A DNA stretch of 22,052 nucleotides from Conidiobolus incongruus B7586 (GCA_000697335.1 JNEM01010477.1:1-22052), one strand, 5' to 3'. Numbered from the stretch's first letter, positions 1-10,422 are shown. Numbers and translations: made by a program. The notes: generated by a model from the sequence alone, not told the origin.

Positions 1-219
1 ATATAAATAAAAAATAGATAATCTATATAATTCTTAATAAAAGTTCTATAATTATTTAAAATTAATATTAAAATATTCAAATTTAAAATATTTTTTAATT
101 ATTTTATTACTTTGTAATTTAAATAATGGGAATTTTTGCAAATGAAAAAAAATAAACATTTTAATATATAAAAAGTAAAAATAAATATATATTATGAAAT
201 TAATAATTTTTTTTATTTC
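1..219. other. AT-rich flank, no gene seen
   Basis: This short, extremely AT-rich stretch lies outside the candidate end of the mariner relic. I see no open frame, RNA gene or repeat unit in it. Confidence 0.5.
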
Positions 220-1291
220 TAATAACTTTTTGCTATACTTTTAACAAAGACCAAACACCTAAAAAATAGTTCTTTTTATTAAAGACTAAAATTTGATATT
301 TTATAAACTAATTAAATTTGTTTTTGGAATAATTTTCTTTCCTACAAGCTGGTTTTTTAATTGCTTAAAACAATTATAATCACATAGGTTATAATCTGGG
401 GAATATACTGATATGGTAGTTCTTTCAAGTTATTTTTAATTAAAAAGTTTTTTATAACTTTAGATTTATGTATTTTGCAATTATTATGTAAAATAATAAG
501 TCTTCTCAAATTATATTCAGAATACCAATTAGAAATAGTTTTATTTAAAAAAGAAATATAAAGTTTACTATTAATTGATTTTCCTTTAGGAACTAAATAA
601 GAATAGCATATGACATTATAATCTATTATAACAATTAACATTCACTTATTAATAAAGTGCTTATTTAAAGGAATTTGAAGAGGGGGTTGATTTAGATTAA
701 TCTAACACTTTAATTTATGTTTTAGTAAAGAATTATACAAAAGAATCCAAGATTCATCAATTATAATAATTTGCTGTAAAAGCCTTGGTTTCTAGCTATA
801 CCTTAGTAAGTTTTGTTTAGCAATAGCTACTCTAGCTTTTTTTTAAACTTTGGTTAAATTATAAGGTACCTATTTTACATTTTTATTAATTAATTTTAAT
901 TTAAACTTTAATATATATAGAATACTTATGTGACTAATATTAAAATGTCTTAATAATTCTCTAGCTAAAATAAAAAGGTACTTTTTAATATGTTTTCTTA
1001 CTTTATTAACAATTGGAAGAATAATAGTTAAAATTAATCTTTTAGATTTTAGTAGGTTTTGGGTAGTTTCTTTCCTAGTTTTAAAGTAATTTGCCTAGTA
1101 ATAAATTGTTGATTTAGATAATGCTTCATTACTAAAAGCTGTTTGAAAATTTTAAATGATTTTTGAGGGTTTATGGTTAAGTTTTATTTATACTAAAATA
1201 GAAGACTTTTGATGGTTATTATTTGGTTTAAGTATGATTAAATTAAACAACTAATTTTAAAAAATTATTTTTTTAATTAAAAAAGTTATTA
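220..1291 (-). mobile_element. Decayed mariner-family DNA transposon
   Basis: Conceptual translation of the minus strand from about 1170 down to 301 follows a mariner transposase from end to end. Near 1140 is a helix-turn-helix stretch, AFSNEALSKSTIYY, and near 950 a second one, ARELLRHFNISHISIL. A WVPxxLT-like stretch with its Trp lost follows near 865. The first catalytic block, IIIDESWILLYN, is near 755. The second, around 615, reads DYN and is followed by PKGKSINSKLY. The third reads LHNN where the family has LHDN. A YSPDYNLCDYNCF tail lies near 385. The frame is broken by several stops and by shifts, including one around 380-400 and others between 640 and 700. The 12-mer TAATAACTTTTT at 220-231 is repeated inverted at 1280-1291. 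The two copies bracket the coding relic at mariner-like distances, so they are candidate terminal repeats with TA outside, though such a 12-mer is weak evidence in DNA this AT-rich. The element cannot encode an active transposase. The family call is strong and the ends are tentative. Confidence 0.82.
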
Positions 1292-1308
1292 TATATATAT
1301 ATATATAA
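1288..1308. repeat. (TA)n microsatellite
   Basis: A run of alternating T and A directly abuts the candidate right end of the mariner relic. It could have grown from the TA target site, or be simple AT slippage. Confidence 0.7.
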
Positions 1309-1679
1309 ATATAATTCAAAACTATTTATTTTCTTATTTGTTTTGTATATATTTTTTTATTTAAAACTAATAATATATTTGAAAAATCAGAAATTAAAAA
1401 ATTTCCCATTTCTTTAATTCTATAGTAATATTACATTAAATTTTTAGTAATATATATTTTTACTTATATTAAATTGCAAAAAAAATTTTTTATAATAAAA
1501 TGAATATTATGAAATTAATGTTAAAAATTAACCATCTCAATCAAATGAAAAATTATTTTGAATCAAGTGCCCTAATTGATTTGTTAATATTTTAAAAATA
1601 TCAATAATTGAACATTGTAAATAATAATAATAGATTTCTGAACAAACCATATTGATTAATAAAATCAAAATGTATCAAT
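1309..1679. other. Intergenic, 3' flank of the eIF2D gene
   Basis: AT-rich DNA between the mariner relic and the stop codon of the minus-strand eIF2D gene. I see no gene here. The part nearest 1679 must hold that gene's 3' UTR. Confidence 0.5.
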
Positions 1680-3997
1680 TTATTTCTTTTTCTTCCCTCC
1701 CTTATTAGCTGTAGGATTTTTAACATCGATAAAGGCTTCAGGAATTCCCATCCTGTCAACGAGCAGAGTCATCACATGCTTCACCTGATTTCCTTGCACT
1801 AATACTTCATACTTGGGTTCTTTACTTTGGAGAGGCAATTGATTAACTATAACAAGTAAGTATTGAATTATGTTAATAATATATTGAAATTTACCTGAGA
1901 CAGAACTTGCACATAAATTTTTCAAAATGGTTTGGAGAGAGTTGGGTTGAATTAGGTAGGTTTCAAGATTTGTTAATTTGGTGACTGATTTTTTGCCTTG
2001 GCGACTTTCTACAGTAACTTGGATTGGCGATGGCATGCCTTTTCTAAAAATTTGGTTAATTTGGGATTTTTAAGGAGGTAAACAATAGGTTACTTGACGG
2101 ATGAGGATTCGCCATTGTTGACGATCTGGTAAAAGTGCTGGAGTTTGCCTTTAATGCTAAAATCAAATAGTTAGTAGTGGTTTTAAACTGAGTATATAAT
2201 AAAATTACATGTTGTGAAAATCTTCAAGTTTGATGGTATTCAATTTCAAAGCTTGCTCATGGGTCAATAAAAGGTTAGCAATTTGTGGATCAACTTTAAC
2301 TTTTCTAAATTGTTATTAATAATAAATATTAAAGTTAATTAGGAATTTTGATTACCCATCAACCAATAAATTTTCCTTTTTAAGGAAATCTTCTTCAGCA
2401 AGAGCTAGTATTTGTTCAACAGAATAGTATTTAGCACTAAAATAATGTCAGTGAATAGATATATAAAATAAATTATTTTAGTTTACCAATAAGTGCCTGA
2501 AGGAAATCCAAAAATAGGAGCCAAATTGGTTGGATACTTATACAGCCACTTGATATCAAAATCACCCTGACTTGCTTGTGCACTACCACTGCCATTTGTG
2601 GATGACTGAGCGTTCGACTCTTGAGTTTCTGGAGCATCTCCTCCTTGACACTCTTCATGGAGCTTATGATTCTTGACTCTGATAAAACATTAGCAAATGA
2701 TATATTGATAGACTTAGATTAAGTACTTAGCATGACCCCATTTCACACTTTTAATATGTGTCAAACCTGAAATATCTTTGAGCGTGACAAGTCCATCCTT
2801 TTCAATTACTTTTAAAAACTTATTTAACTAGAAATTCAAATAAGTAAATGTTCAAGGTTTTAAGATAGTTATATACTTTCTTAAATGTGGATTGTTTCAA
2901 ATCTAAAGTGATATTGGCAGGGGCACTTGGCATCATATAATTGGAGTAGAAAATGGTTGAATTGAGAGGGAGTAAAGGCTTGCCAATTTTTTCATTGAAT
3001 CGGGTCTTTAACGCTTGATATAAGGATGCATAGAGATATTGATCCATTTCTATAACTAATTTATATATGTGATGAAAATTATTTAAAAGAAGAGTTACCT
3101 TTTGGATCTATTTTGGTGGAGGTCTCTGCTTCAGGTTCTTCATCTTTAACTTCTAAATTTTCAACTGACAAGGTTTCAATTATTTGTTGACATCTGTAAA
3201 CAGTCAATCGTATTACCTGATTCTACTAATTGATTATCTTCGTCAATTTCTTGATCATCATCCTTATCGTCTTCGATAGGTTCGGCATGGATCAAGTCAT
3301 CAGCAGTACCGATCACTTTTACAGGTTGATATTTAGAACCTTGCTTCCTAAAATTCTCAATTAGCTAAATTTATAAAAGAGTAATATATTTGTACCATAA
3401 ATGATCTCCAACCATATGTATAACTTTGACAGCTTTGCCTTTTCCGTTTCTAGGAGGGATGTCAGAAGTATTCATCTCCATAAAACCAACACCAACGTAT
3501 GTGACATCACTAACAATTATTAATAAATTATTTCAAAGCGAATATATTAAAACTTACTCATTGCCATCCCAACAACCAATAGCAACCAAATCGCCTTTAT
3601 TTAATTTTGGTAAGCCTTCGTCAGGGTGCAAAATTCCAGGGACCATCAAATCCGCACCTCCAATTAATTTTTGAACCACAAACTTGTGCGTAATGATCAT
3701 TGGTAACAAATCTTTGCCAAAATCTGACCACAATGTATACACCGTAGGTAGAATAACATCGTTAATTTTAAACCAAATAGGTTCGGAATTGTCATTATCT
3801 ATTTTATTCCAATAGATGATGCCAGGCTCTCCAACGTGGCTGGTGAAACTACTTGACGGTAATGGTTCCTGAATATATTCTGTAAGACTGTCCTTAGACT
3901 CAAGAAAATAATTGTTCACAATTTGGCCAATTAATTGACGTCTTTGGGAGCTTTTCACTAATGAGTTGGACTTGATATGAAAAGGTTTTTTAAACAT
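1680..3997 (-). CDS. TMA64: Translation factor eIF2D (Tma64/ligatin), 12 exons
   Basis: eIF2D binds the 40S ribosomal subunit, acts in recycling of post-termination complexes, and can deliver tRNA to the P site independently of eIF2. I join exons 3997-3558, 3509-3396, 3347-3217, 3164-3099, 3055-2877, 2827-2727, 2678-2487, 2436-2356, 2304-2209, 2156-2094, 2043-1895 and 1846-1680. All phases match, giving 592 residues against 584 in human and 565 in yeast. The N-terminus MFKKPFHIKSNSLVKSSQRR matches the family start. The PUA region contains TVYTLW, KLIGGADLMVPGIL and KLNKGDLVAIG, then GVGFMEMNTSDIP. A charged acidic linker follows (about residues 205-255), then a winged-helix/SWIB-like part (DGLVTLKDISGLTHIKSVKW) and LYKYPTNLAPIFG. 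The C-terminal SUI1 domain has VTKLTNLETYLI and VQGNQVKHVMTLLVDRMGIP, with a Lys-rich end. Introns are 43-52 bases long. The start is the first ATG of the family-like N-terminus. Exon borders are predicted by eye. Confidence 0.95.
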
Positions 3998-4540
3998 AAT
4001 GATTATAATCTATATATTTTATAAATTATTTTTTAAAACAAAACTATAATATTTAAAATATATACAATTATTAAATGTAATAATGATGTAAATATATCCT
4101 TCTGCTCAATTTAAAATTTTAATTGAATCATTTCAAAATTATGGGATTTTTCACATAGGTTTAATTATAATTTAATTACAAATTTATAACAATAAATTAA
4201 ATCACTTAAATAGATTTTTAGATTTTCGAATATTCTTTGCTCTTTCACATCCTCAGTTCTTGGATATAGCCTCTTAAATATAAATTCAAACTTTTATATT
4301 GTTATAACTTGTTGCCAAATGTTGATTAATCAAGAAAATCAGCAAAATGTAATAAAACACCTAATAAAAACAGAGAGTTTTTGTTGATTTTATTATTAAA
4401 AGAAAAATTTTGGTTTTTTTTCATTTGAAATGAAACTGATAACATAAAAATTATGAAATTAGTAGTTTGAACGATATTTCCAATCCCTCGGGTAAACTTG
4501 GAAAAGGTGATATGAAATTTAGAGATGTGCTAGGAGTTGG
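3998..4540. other. Intergenic, eIF2D promoter region and NIPA 3' flank
   Basis: Both neighbours are on the minus strand, so this gap carries the 3' end of the NIPA transcript and the promoter of the eIF2D gene. I see no clear TATA element or small gene. Confidence 0.5.
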
Positions 4541-5912
4541 TTAGTGATTGGAATGATTACCATCAGCACTAGATCTAGGACTTTTGAATGCAGTTTCATC
4601 CTCGTCAGTATCCAATCTAATATGACTCCAATTGATATCCGCATACTCGCTAGAATGAATTTCAATTAATCGAAGTGTCAAATCTCCCAACATATTTTCG
4701 TAATAGTCATCCTCATGGCCATGATACTGATTTAAACGAGCGTAATGGTCATTAATTTCACTATGAGAATTAACAAAACTTTCAATCGATTGTACATTGG
4801 ATACTATTAATTCACTTGAATTACCGTTCGATTCCTGACTGGGTACTGGAGTCGTCGACTTGGGTCTCAGGCTCAGCAATAACACCCCCACTGATAATAT
4901 TACAGAACCCAATGCAACAAGGAGTAATTTCCACCAATTTAGCAAATTCCATTGGTTGAAGTAAACCAGACCGTTGAGAAGACAGAAACATGTATAGACA
5001 CAGTAATTGGCTGGCATTAAAATCACCAAGTCACAATATTTGATACCTTTGTTAAAGTAAAATAACTAATCAAAAAATATACTTATTAGAAATAAGTCAA
5101 CGGAATAATTAATGATAAACTACCTGAATCAAAGTAACACTAATCAACATAATAACAATCACCCAAGTGAATGGCTTGTTAAACTGATTATTTCCTTGAA
5201 TTGATAGCCCTATTAGCTGAATGCCGCTCTTACAGAAAAGTACACCCTGAGTGGATAAAATAATGGACATAGTACCATAGATTAAACCAACGATTGTATC
5301 ATTCTTCGATTTGGATAGTTTGGGAAATGGTAAATTATCCACTAATTTGAATTGGTTATACTTTATCAATTTCAATTCATTAAACTGATTCCAAATTAAT
5401 ATCAAAATAATAAGAATTTCTTGGATGGTAAAGTAAATAATAAATTGTTTGCGAGTGAAAAGTTCTACTAATTCTTCAACAGTTTTGAAGGTTTCGGGTA
5501 ATATTCCGAAGAAACCAATAAAGAAAGCACCTACTAATATCACTATGGTTGCCATCAGTGACCACAGGGTCCAAATGTCATCAAGAAGTAGTTTCGCGAA
5601 AATAGCGTTTGTTATCAAACTGAAGGACCCGATAGGTGCCAGTAACGTCACAGGTAGAGCTCCTATCGAACATATACTTCCCGAGAGACTACCTATCAAA
5701 TACGTGGTAAAACCAATAGTCCACATATACTTTTCGAAAAGTACGGAAAATATGTTATTGTAATTGACTTTGGGGTGGGGCCGCCGGTAGCTCTTTTGCT
5801 GAATAGCTAACCCCAACGAACTGATAACTGTTGTGATGAGTGTTATCCCCGCACCTATCCACATTATGGATGTAGGCACTCTGTTAATTTCGTTCAAACT
5901 ACCATCATTCAT
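4541..5912 (-). CDS. NIPA-family magnesium transporter, 2 exons
   Basis: NIPA (DUF803) proteins are multi-pass membrane transporters linked to Mg2+ uptake and found at the plasma membrane and in endomembranes. Exon 1 is 5912-5124 and exon 2 is 5065-4541. The 58-base intron lies between Gln263 and Leu264 in phase 0, giving 437 residues. About nine hydrophobic segments are visible: roughly residues 15-38, 62-80, 85-105, 113-133, 155-175, 205-227, 249-265, 276-296 and 307-326. Family-like stretches include GLAIQQKSY after the first segment, GALPVTLLAPIGSFSLITNAIFAKLLLDD, split here for reading as the block at about residues 83-111, and LFYFNKGIKYCDLVILMPANYC across the splice junction. The last 110 or so residues form a soluble acidic, Ser/His-rich tail ending in NHSNH. 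The start ATG is followed by a short polar N-terminus before the first membrane segment, as is usual for the family. The ion carried is inferred from the family. Confidence 0.9.
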
Positions 5913-6226
5913 ATTAAAGTTATAATATTAAATTAATAAAAATTATTAGTAATAAAAAACAGATTAAAGATAAAAATACTATGAATTTAAATGTAAATAA
6001 TAATTAATTATTAATATTAATATTAATATTATTTTTTTTTAAAATTTAATAAAATAAAATTCAAGTTGTTGGGAATTTAGTCTTTTAAATATGAATAATT
6101 TCATTAATTGAATGAATTGAGATTTTTACCATATTAGGGAGATTCAAGTTGGGTGTGAGGTGTGAGATTTAAGGGTTTAACTCTAAGTTTGAATCTCATT
6201 TTCATGCAATTAATATTTAAATTTAT
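5913..6226. other. Intergenic, NIPA promoter side
   Basis: AT-rich DNA upstream of the NIPA start. It holds an ATT-based run around 6009-6030, then a less AT-rich patch with a 9-base inverted repeat (6139-6147 and 6189-6197) enclosing a tandem GGTGTGA pair. The patch may be the 5' edge of the decayed gene that follows. Confidence 0.4.
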
Positions 6227-6689
6227 CAAGTAGGTCCCGATAACCGCTACAAACATGTTCATTCAGTATCACTAATCAAGCTCTCGAGTATTACAAATCT
6301 GTAGCATTATATTGCTGACTATATAGTATCGAATCAATGTTTCAATATTAATCATTCTCATATCCTAGCATGTTAGACAGGCTTAACAAATACTAACTTA
6401 AAATAACGACCCAAACAAATTGACCAAACCATCAACATGCTCAGCCAATTGACAGAGGGGAATAACCTAAATTTGACCGAAGTAACCTCCAAGTTTGTTG
6501 ATAGATCAACCCAATGTTGATTCTTTATTAAAACCAGCTAATTTGATTAGTTTACAAAATTACCCAAATTCATCTAAAAATTTGAGACTAATAAAAAAAA
6601 TCCTGAATCATTTCCAGTCACTTGACAATTGGGATGGATCTTTTCCAAATTTGGATAAAATATTTCACTCTTTCAAAATTGAATTATAA
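6227..6689 (+). pseudogene. Decayed host-gene remnant, family unknown
   Basis: One plus-strand frame from 6227 to 6517 reads like protein and is interrupted by stops at 6302, 6374 and 6404. Two stretches stand out: the one starting QVGPDNRYKHVHSVSLIKLSS and the stretch at 6407-6517 reading RPKQIDQTINMLSQLTEG and onward. Near 6510 the coding-like signal moves to the +1 frame, which stays open to a TAA ending at 6689. That part reads NVDSLLKPANLISLQNYPNS and then LDNWDGSFPNLDKIFHSF. Composition is less AT-rich than the flanks. I do not recognise the family. A TACTAAC-like sequence at 6390-6396 leaves open a spliced gene instead of a dead one, but no intron that would join the two frames is apparent: the only candidate, near 6485-6507, would be about 23 bases long. 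Confidence 0.45.
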
Positions 6690-8075
6690 AAAAATTATTT
6701 TTAGATTAAAGTTCGGATATTTTGAAACTCAGATCTATTCAACTCCTAAACTTCGTTATATAAACAAATATTACATTATTGTAATATATACGAAATGATT
6801 AGATTCGATATTATTAAGATTTTCAATATGACATCAACAATATTATATCAATTGAATCGATCGTAGGAGCTATAGTGATTAATCATGTAGATTACATTAA
6901 TCAAGAATTGTATCATTAATAAAATTTTTCATATTAAAAAATCAATTACATTAATTGAATCATTAAAAATTTTATTATTTCATGAAAATTTTAAATAAAA
7001 AACAAACTTTTGATTTATTAAATATTGATTATTATTATTATTATTATTATTTTAAAGATTTTAGATTTTTGTATTGAAAATTTTTGTTAATTTATTAATT
7101 GATTAAATATTATAAATTGAGAAGTCTAGATTATTTGTAATATGGACAATATAAATAAAATTATATTCGGTATAAAGTTTAAATTGTAATAATAATGGTA
7201 TTTTTTTAAAAGATAATAATCAATTTAGGTATTATTATTTCTTTAAATATTTGATAATTTTAATTGTTTTTGAAATAATATCCAATCAAATCCGTTTTCA
7301 AAGGTGTATTATTCTTGTTATATACGCCCAATTTTCAAGTTTAACATAGTTAAAATTATAATTGGGATATTATGATGTATTGTTTAATCATAACTATTCA
7401 ATTTATGTTTATTAATATTAATATATTACATATGAGAAATATTCAATCAATTTTTCATTATTATTTTTAAAACAAATTAACTATGTCCGATTTTGTATAA
7501 AATAGCAAATATTAAAAATTATATAAAAATTATTGCTTAATAAATCAATTTACATATATAACATTCCTGCTCAAGTTTAATATCATCAAGTTTTACCTAA
7601 TAATTCGTCTCAAAAAACAAGTTGATAACCTTAAACTGAATATTACTGAGTAATATCCTATGGATAATATCAAATTAATAAAACTTTTCAGGAATATTTC
7701 CAATATTGTACAAATAAATTATAGCAAATAAAATTATAAATACTGACAGAATAAATGATAATGATTGGATTAATTTCTGCATAATTGAAAATTACTAAAC
7801 ATTAATCTAATCTTTTTTATATGTTGTCAGGGGTATTTCATTACACACAAATATTTTTTGGAATATTATTTAAAAAAAATTAACTTCAATACTATTAAAA
7901 TCATTTCAATTTTTTATTTCTATAACATATAAATAAAAGCTTTTATTTTTCTTATATCTATCATTTTTATCAATTTTTTAATTGTTATCAAAATTATTTA
8001 ATATTGTAAAAATTATTAAAATTTATATTTAATTAGATATTAAATGTTCTAAAATCTTCATATTAATCTAATTAG
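6690..8075. other. AT-rich gene desert
   Basis: About 1.4 kb with frequent stops in all frames and no recognisable gene. It includes an (ATT)n microsatellite. I see nothing else to annotate. Confidence 0.5.
7027..7051. repeat. (ATT)n microsatellite
   Basis: About eight uninterrupted ATT units in AT-rich intergenic DNA, a simple slippage repeat. Confidence 0.85.
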
Positions 8076-8553
8076 CATAAAATTACTTATTTTAATCGAG
8101 TACTATTGATATTTTTAGATAATCTTGGCAATTTTATATTTACACCTTATATTAGATTAATTTGGTATGGAATATTGAATGCAAGAGAATATTTGAGTAA
8201 TAAGAAATGTTTAGCTGAATGTCAATCAACAGTAAATATTTATCCATATTATATCTGAGATTTTATCATATTAATAGCATATTCATTTTTTGGGTATATT
8301 ATTGATTAGTTTTGGGAATTAAAAGGTAGGGTCACTTTTGTTGTTGTATTTTTAATGATGAAAAAAAATGATTACATATTATATCAATCCAGTTCATAAA
8401 ATGTATTTAATTCGCCAAAAATCAAAATGTCTACAAAAAAATATATTCAATGATCAAGACAAAAGAAATTATATTTTAATTCTTATAACTCTATTATTTC
8501 TAGAGACTTTTAATATATTGAATGACATTTGCTATTATAGTAATAATCTGTAA
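8076..8553 (+). pseudogene. Decayed multi-pass membrane protein gene fragment
   Basis: A plus-strand frame is open for 60 codons from 8076, a long run for such AT-rich DNA. It continues in the same frame after stops at 8256 and 8307 until a TAA at 8397. A +1 frame overlaps it (from 8368) and runs to a TAA ending at 8553. The conceptual protein has four hydrophobic stretches: RVLLIFLDNLGNFIFTPY (near 8110), DFIILIAYSFFGYIID (8259-8306), RVTFVVVFLMM (near 8335) and YILILITLLFLETFNIL (near 8475). Between them are polar, basic loops such as NKKCLAECQ. The layout suggests a polytopic membrane protein. A 7-TM receptor is one guess, but I see no diagnostic motif. Two stops and one frame change in about 480 bases suggest a recent pseudogene. 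Confidence 0.4.
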
Positions 8554-8770
8554 TTTTTTATCAAAAATCAATCAATACATTTTATTTTTATACTGATATA
8601 ATTTATTCCGAAAAATTCTATTATTTTAGATTATTAGCTTTCAATTTGTGGGGAATATTCATTCAAGATTTTCAAGTATTGGTGAATTTCTCACGTGGTA
8701 TTCTCATTAATTTAACTTGTATATTGAGGTTAAATTATTTTAATTAGGAAAAGATAAATCTTTATTAATC

Positions 8771-8778
8771 TATAAAAA
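8771..8778 (+). promoter_or_regulatory. TATA box of the first twin gene
   Basis: TATAAAAA lies 81 bases upstream of the ATG at 8852. The second twin has a TATA element at nearly the same distance. A CACGTG E-box-like palindrome sits further upstream, around 8692-8697. Confidence 0.5.
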
Positions 8779-8851
8779 GACTATTTTGAAATTCAAACAT
8801 ATCATCAATTAAATTTGAATTATATATTTTACTTAATCTCATCGAATTAAT

Positions 8852-9145
8852 ATGACTACCTTGAAAGTTTTGGCCTTACTTTTCGCTTTCGTTGCTGCTG
8901 TTCCCGTTGGTGAAAATGAGTCTGCTGAATTAGAAGGAGCTACTGGTGAAGCCGGTGAGGCTGGTGAAGAAGCTGAGAACTGGGGACGCATGGGCTGGAA
9001 TAATGGCTGGAATAATGGACTATACAACCATGGCCACTATAATGGATGGAACAATGGTTGGAACAACGGAGGTAACTACTATCGCAGACAATGGGGCAAC
9101 TATGGTGGTTGGGGTCATCATAACTTCGGTGGAAACTTCTATTAA
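8852..9145 (+). CDS. Secreted Trp/Asn/Gly-rich peptide, twin copy 1
   Basis: A 97-residue protein of a family I do not recognise. Residues 1-18 form a typical signal peptide (MTTLKVLALLFAFVAAVP), so it should enter the secretory pathway. Residues 20-42 are acidic and rich in Glu, Gly and Ala, like a propeptide. Residues 44-97 are rich in Trp, Asn, Gly, Tyr and His: GWNNGWNNG occurs at 48-56 and again at 65-73, separated by LYNHGHYN. A dibasic Arg78-Arg79 precedes an 18-residue Trp/Gly/His tail, so Kex2-like cleavage could release that tail. There are no cysteines. The coding sequence is much richer in G and C than its surroundings, and a putative AATAAA poly(A) signal lies at 9190-9195. It differs from copy 2 at six bases, which gives one amino-acid change (Val19 here, Ala19 there). 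Possible roles are antimicrobial, adhesive, metal-binding or wall-associated peptide, and none is shown by the sequence. Confidence 0.88.
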   Translation: MTTLKVLALLFAFVAAVPVGENESAELEGATGEAGEAGEEAENWGRMGWNNGWNNGLYNHGHYNGWNNGWNNGGNYYRRQWGNYGGWGHHNFGGNFY

Positions 9146-10422
9146 GTTTACGATAACAAAATGTAATTTCAATATAGGATTTTTCAAATAATAAAGGTTA
9201 TAATGAATGTAAATTGAGAATTTATCGGTTTAATATAATATTTTGATTTTATATCGATTCAATATAGATTCTAAATTTTATATATTTTTCATATACTTGT
9301 ATATTTTACAATTAAACGCACAATACCTAGATTATAGCTATTTAATAATAGTTATTTACCCTATGAATCGCATATTATTATAAAAAATATATATAGAACA
9401 TTTTTAATACTTATATCAAATGTTCAATGTACAAAAACTATAAATCATGATAAATACGTGATATCATGATTCCTTTAATATATCCCAATATCAATACATG
9501 TAACAAGAAAAACTTCATTATTAATGAAATAAAAAGATTTTTTAATTTAAATTATATAATCAAGAGACATTACGTTAGAATCGGATAAATAAAACTGTTA
9601 GCAATAGAGTTTATTGATTTCATCTGTTATAGAATATTACAGGACTCTTTCAGAATAATATTAAATATTGATGAAAATAAACGTAAATTACAAATGATCA
9701 ATAATCAATTATTTTTATTGTCTAATTGATTATATATTTAATTTGAATTTCAATAGACATATTATTTTTTATTGATTGGTAATAAATGTAGTAATGTCTG
9801 AAAAATTGATAAATATAAAAATCAATAATAATGCTATTGTATTATTTCCTTGAGTAAGATTACCAATATTGATGCAATAAACTCTATAAGCCATAAGAAT
9901 TACAAATCTAAAGAATATCAACATCCAATTCATTTATTAATTGTATCTATTCATATATTGAAGATTACTATTATAGCTCAAAAACCAAACTATTCGAAAG
10001 TTATAACAAAGAGGAATATCATTTGAAAACACATGTTTAACCGGGTTGAATTATAATATTTTGAATCAAGAATGAGTCAAATAAAATTTTTAAATTTGGT
10101 ACAGATCAGCAACAAACTGGGAATTGGATTATCAATTGGAATTTAAAGTGTGATTGGGGTCATAAAAGAAATTGACTTAAATTATTTAATCTAGCTCATG
10201 ATTAATTCCTGGAGTGATGTTTCATTAATAATTTTAGTAATATATTGTGCTTTTTATTTTTTTAAAGTCCTCTAAAACTATGCGGGGGTCTCGAGGATTG
10301 TTAATTTAATAATTGTCAATTAGGAGTGATGATATTTGAAAAAATAAGCAATTAGGCATTCATTTCATTTATATTCTCCCAAAAAAATATGTTTAAAAGG
10401 CAATTTGGAAGTTAGTTGATAC
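9146..10422. other. Spacer between the twin genes
   Basis: About 1.3 kb of AT-rich DNA with no gene that I can support. The poly(A)-like AATAAA of copy 1 is at 9190-9195, and a small perfect inverted repeat lies at 9443-9471. It shows no obvious similarity to the flanks on the other sides of the twins. A short GC-rich patch around 10283-10297 (GCGGGGGTCTCGAGG) sits about 215 bases upstream of the copy 2 ATG and may be a promoter element. Confidence 0.45.

Noticed and set aside
3194-3216. A 23-base intron in the eIF2D gene ending at CAG (3194)
   Set aside because: It breaks the reading frame. The acceptor at 3165 gives a normal 52-base intron and keeps the frame.
3426-3674. Plus-strand open frame over eIF2D exons 1 and 2
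   Set aside because: It is antisense to the PUA region and has no independent support.
5449-5763. Plus-strand open frame over the NIPA gene
   Set aside because: It is antisense to conserved transmembrane coding sequence and shows no family features.
8839-9027. Minus-strand frames over the twin genes, such as a Ser/Pro/Ala-rich one
   Set aside because: They exist in both copies only because the twin coding sequences are nearly identical. They have no signal, motif or promoter of their own.
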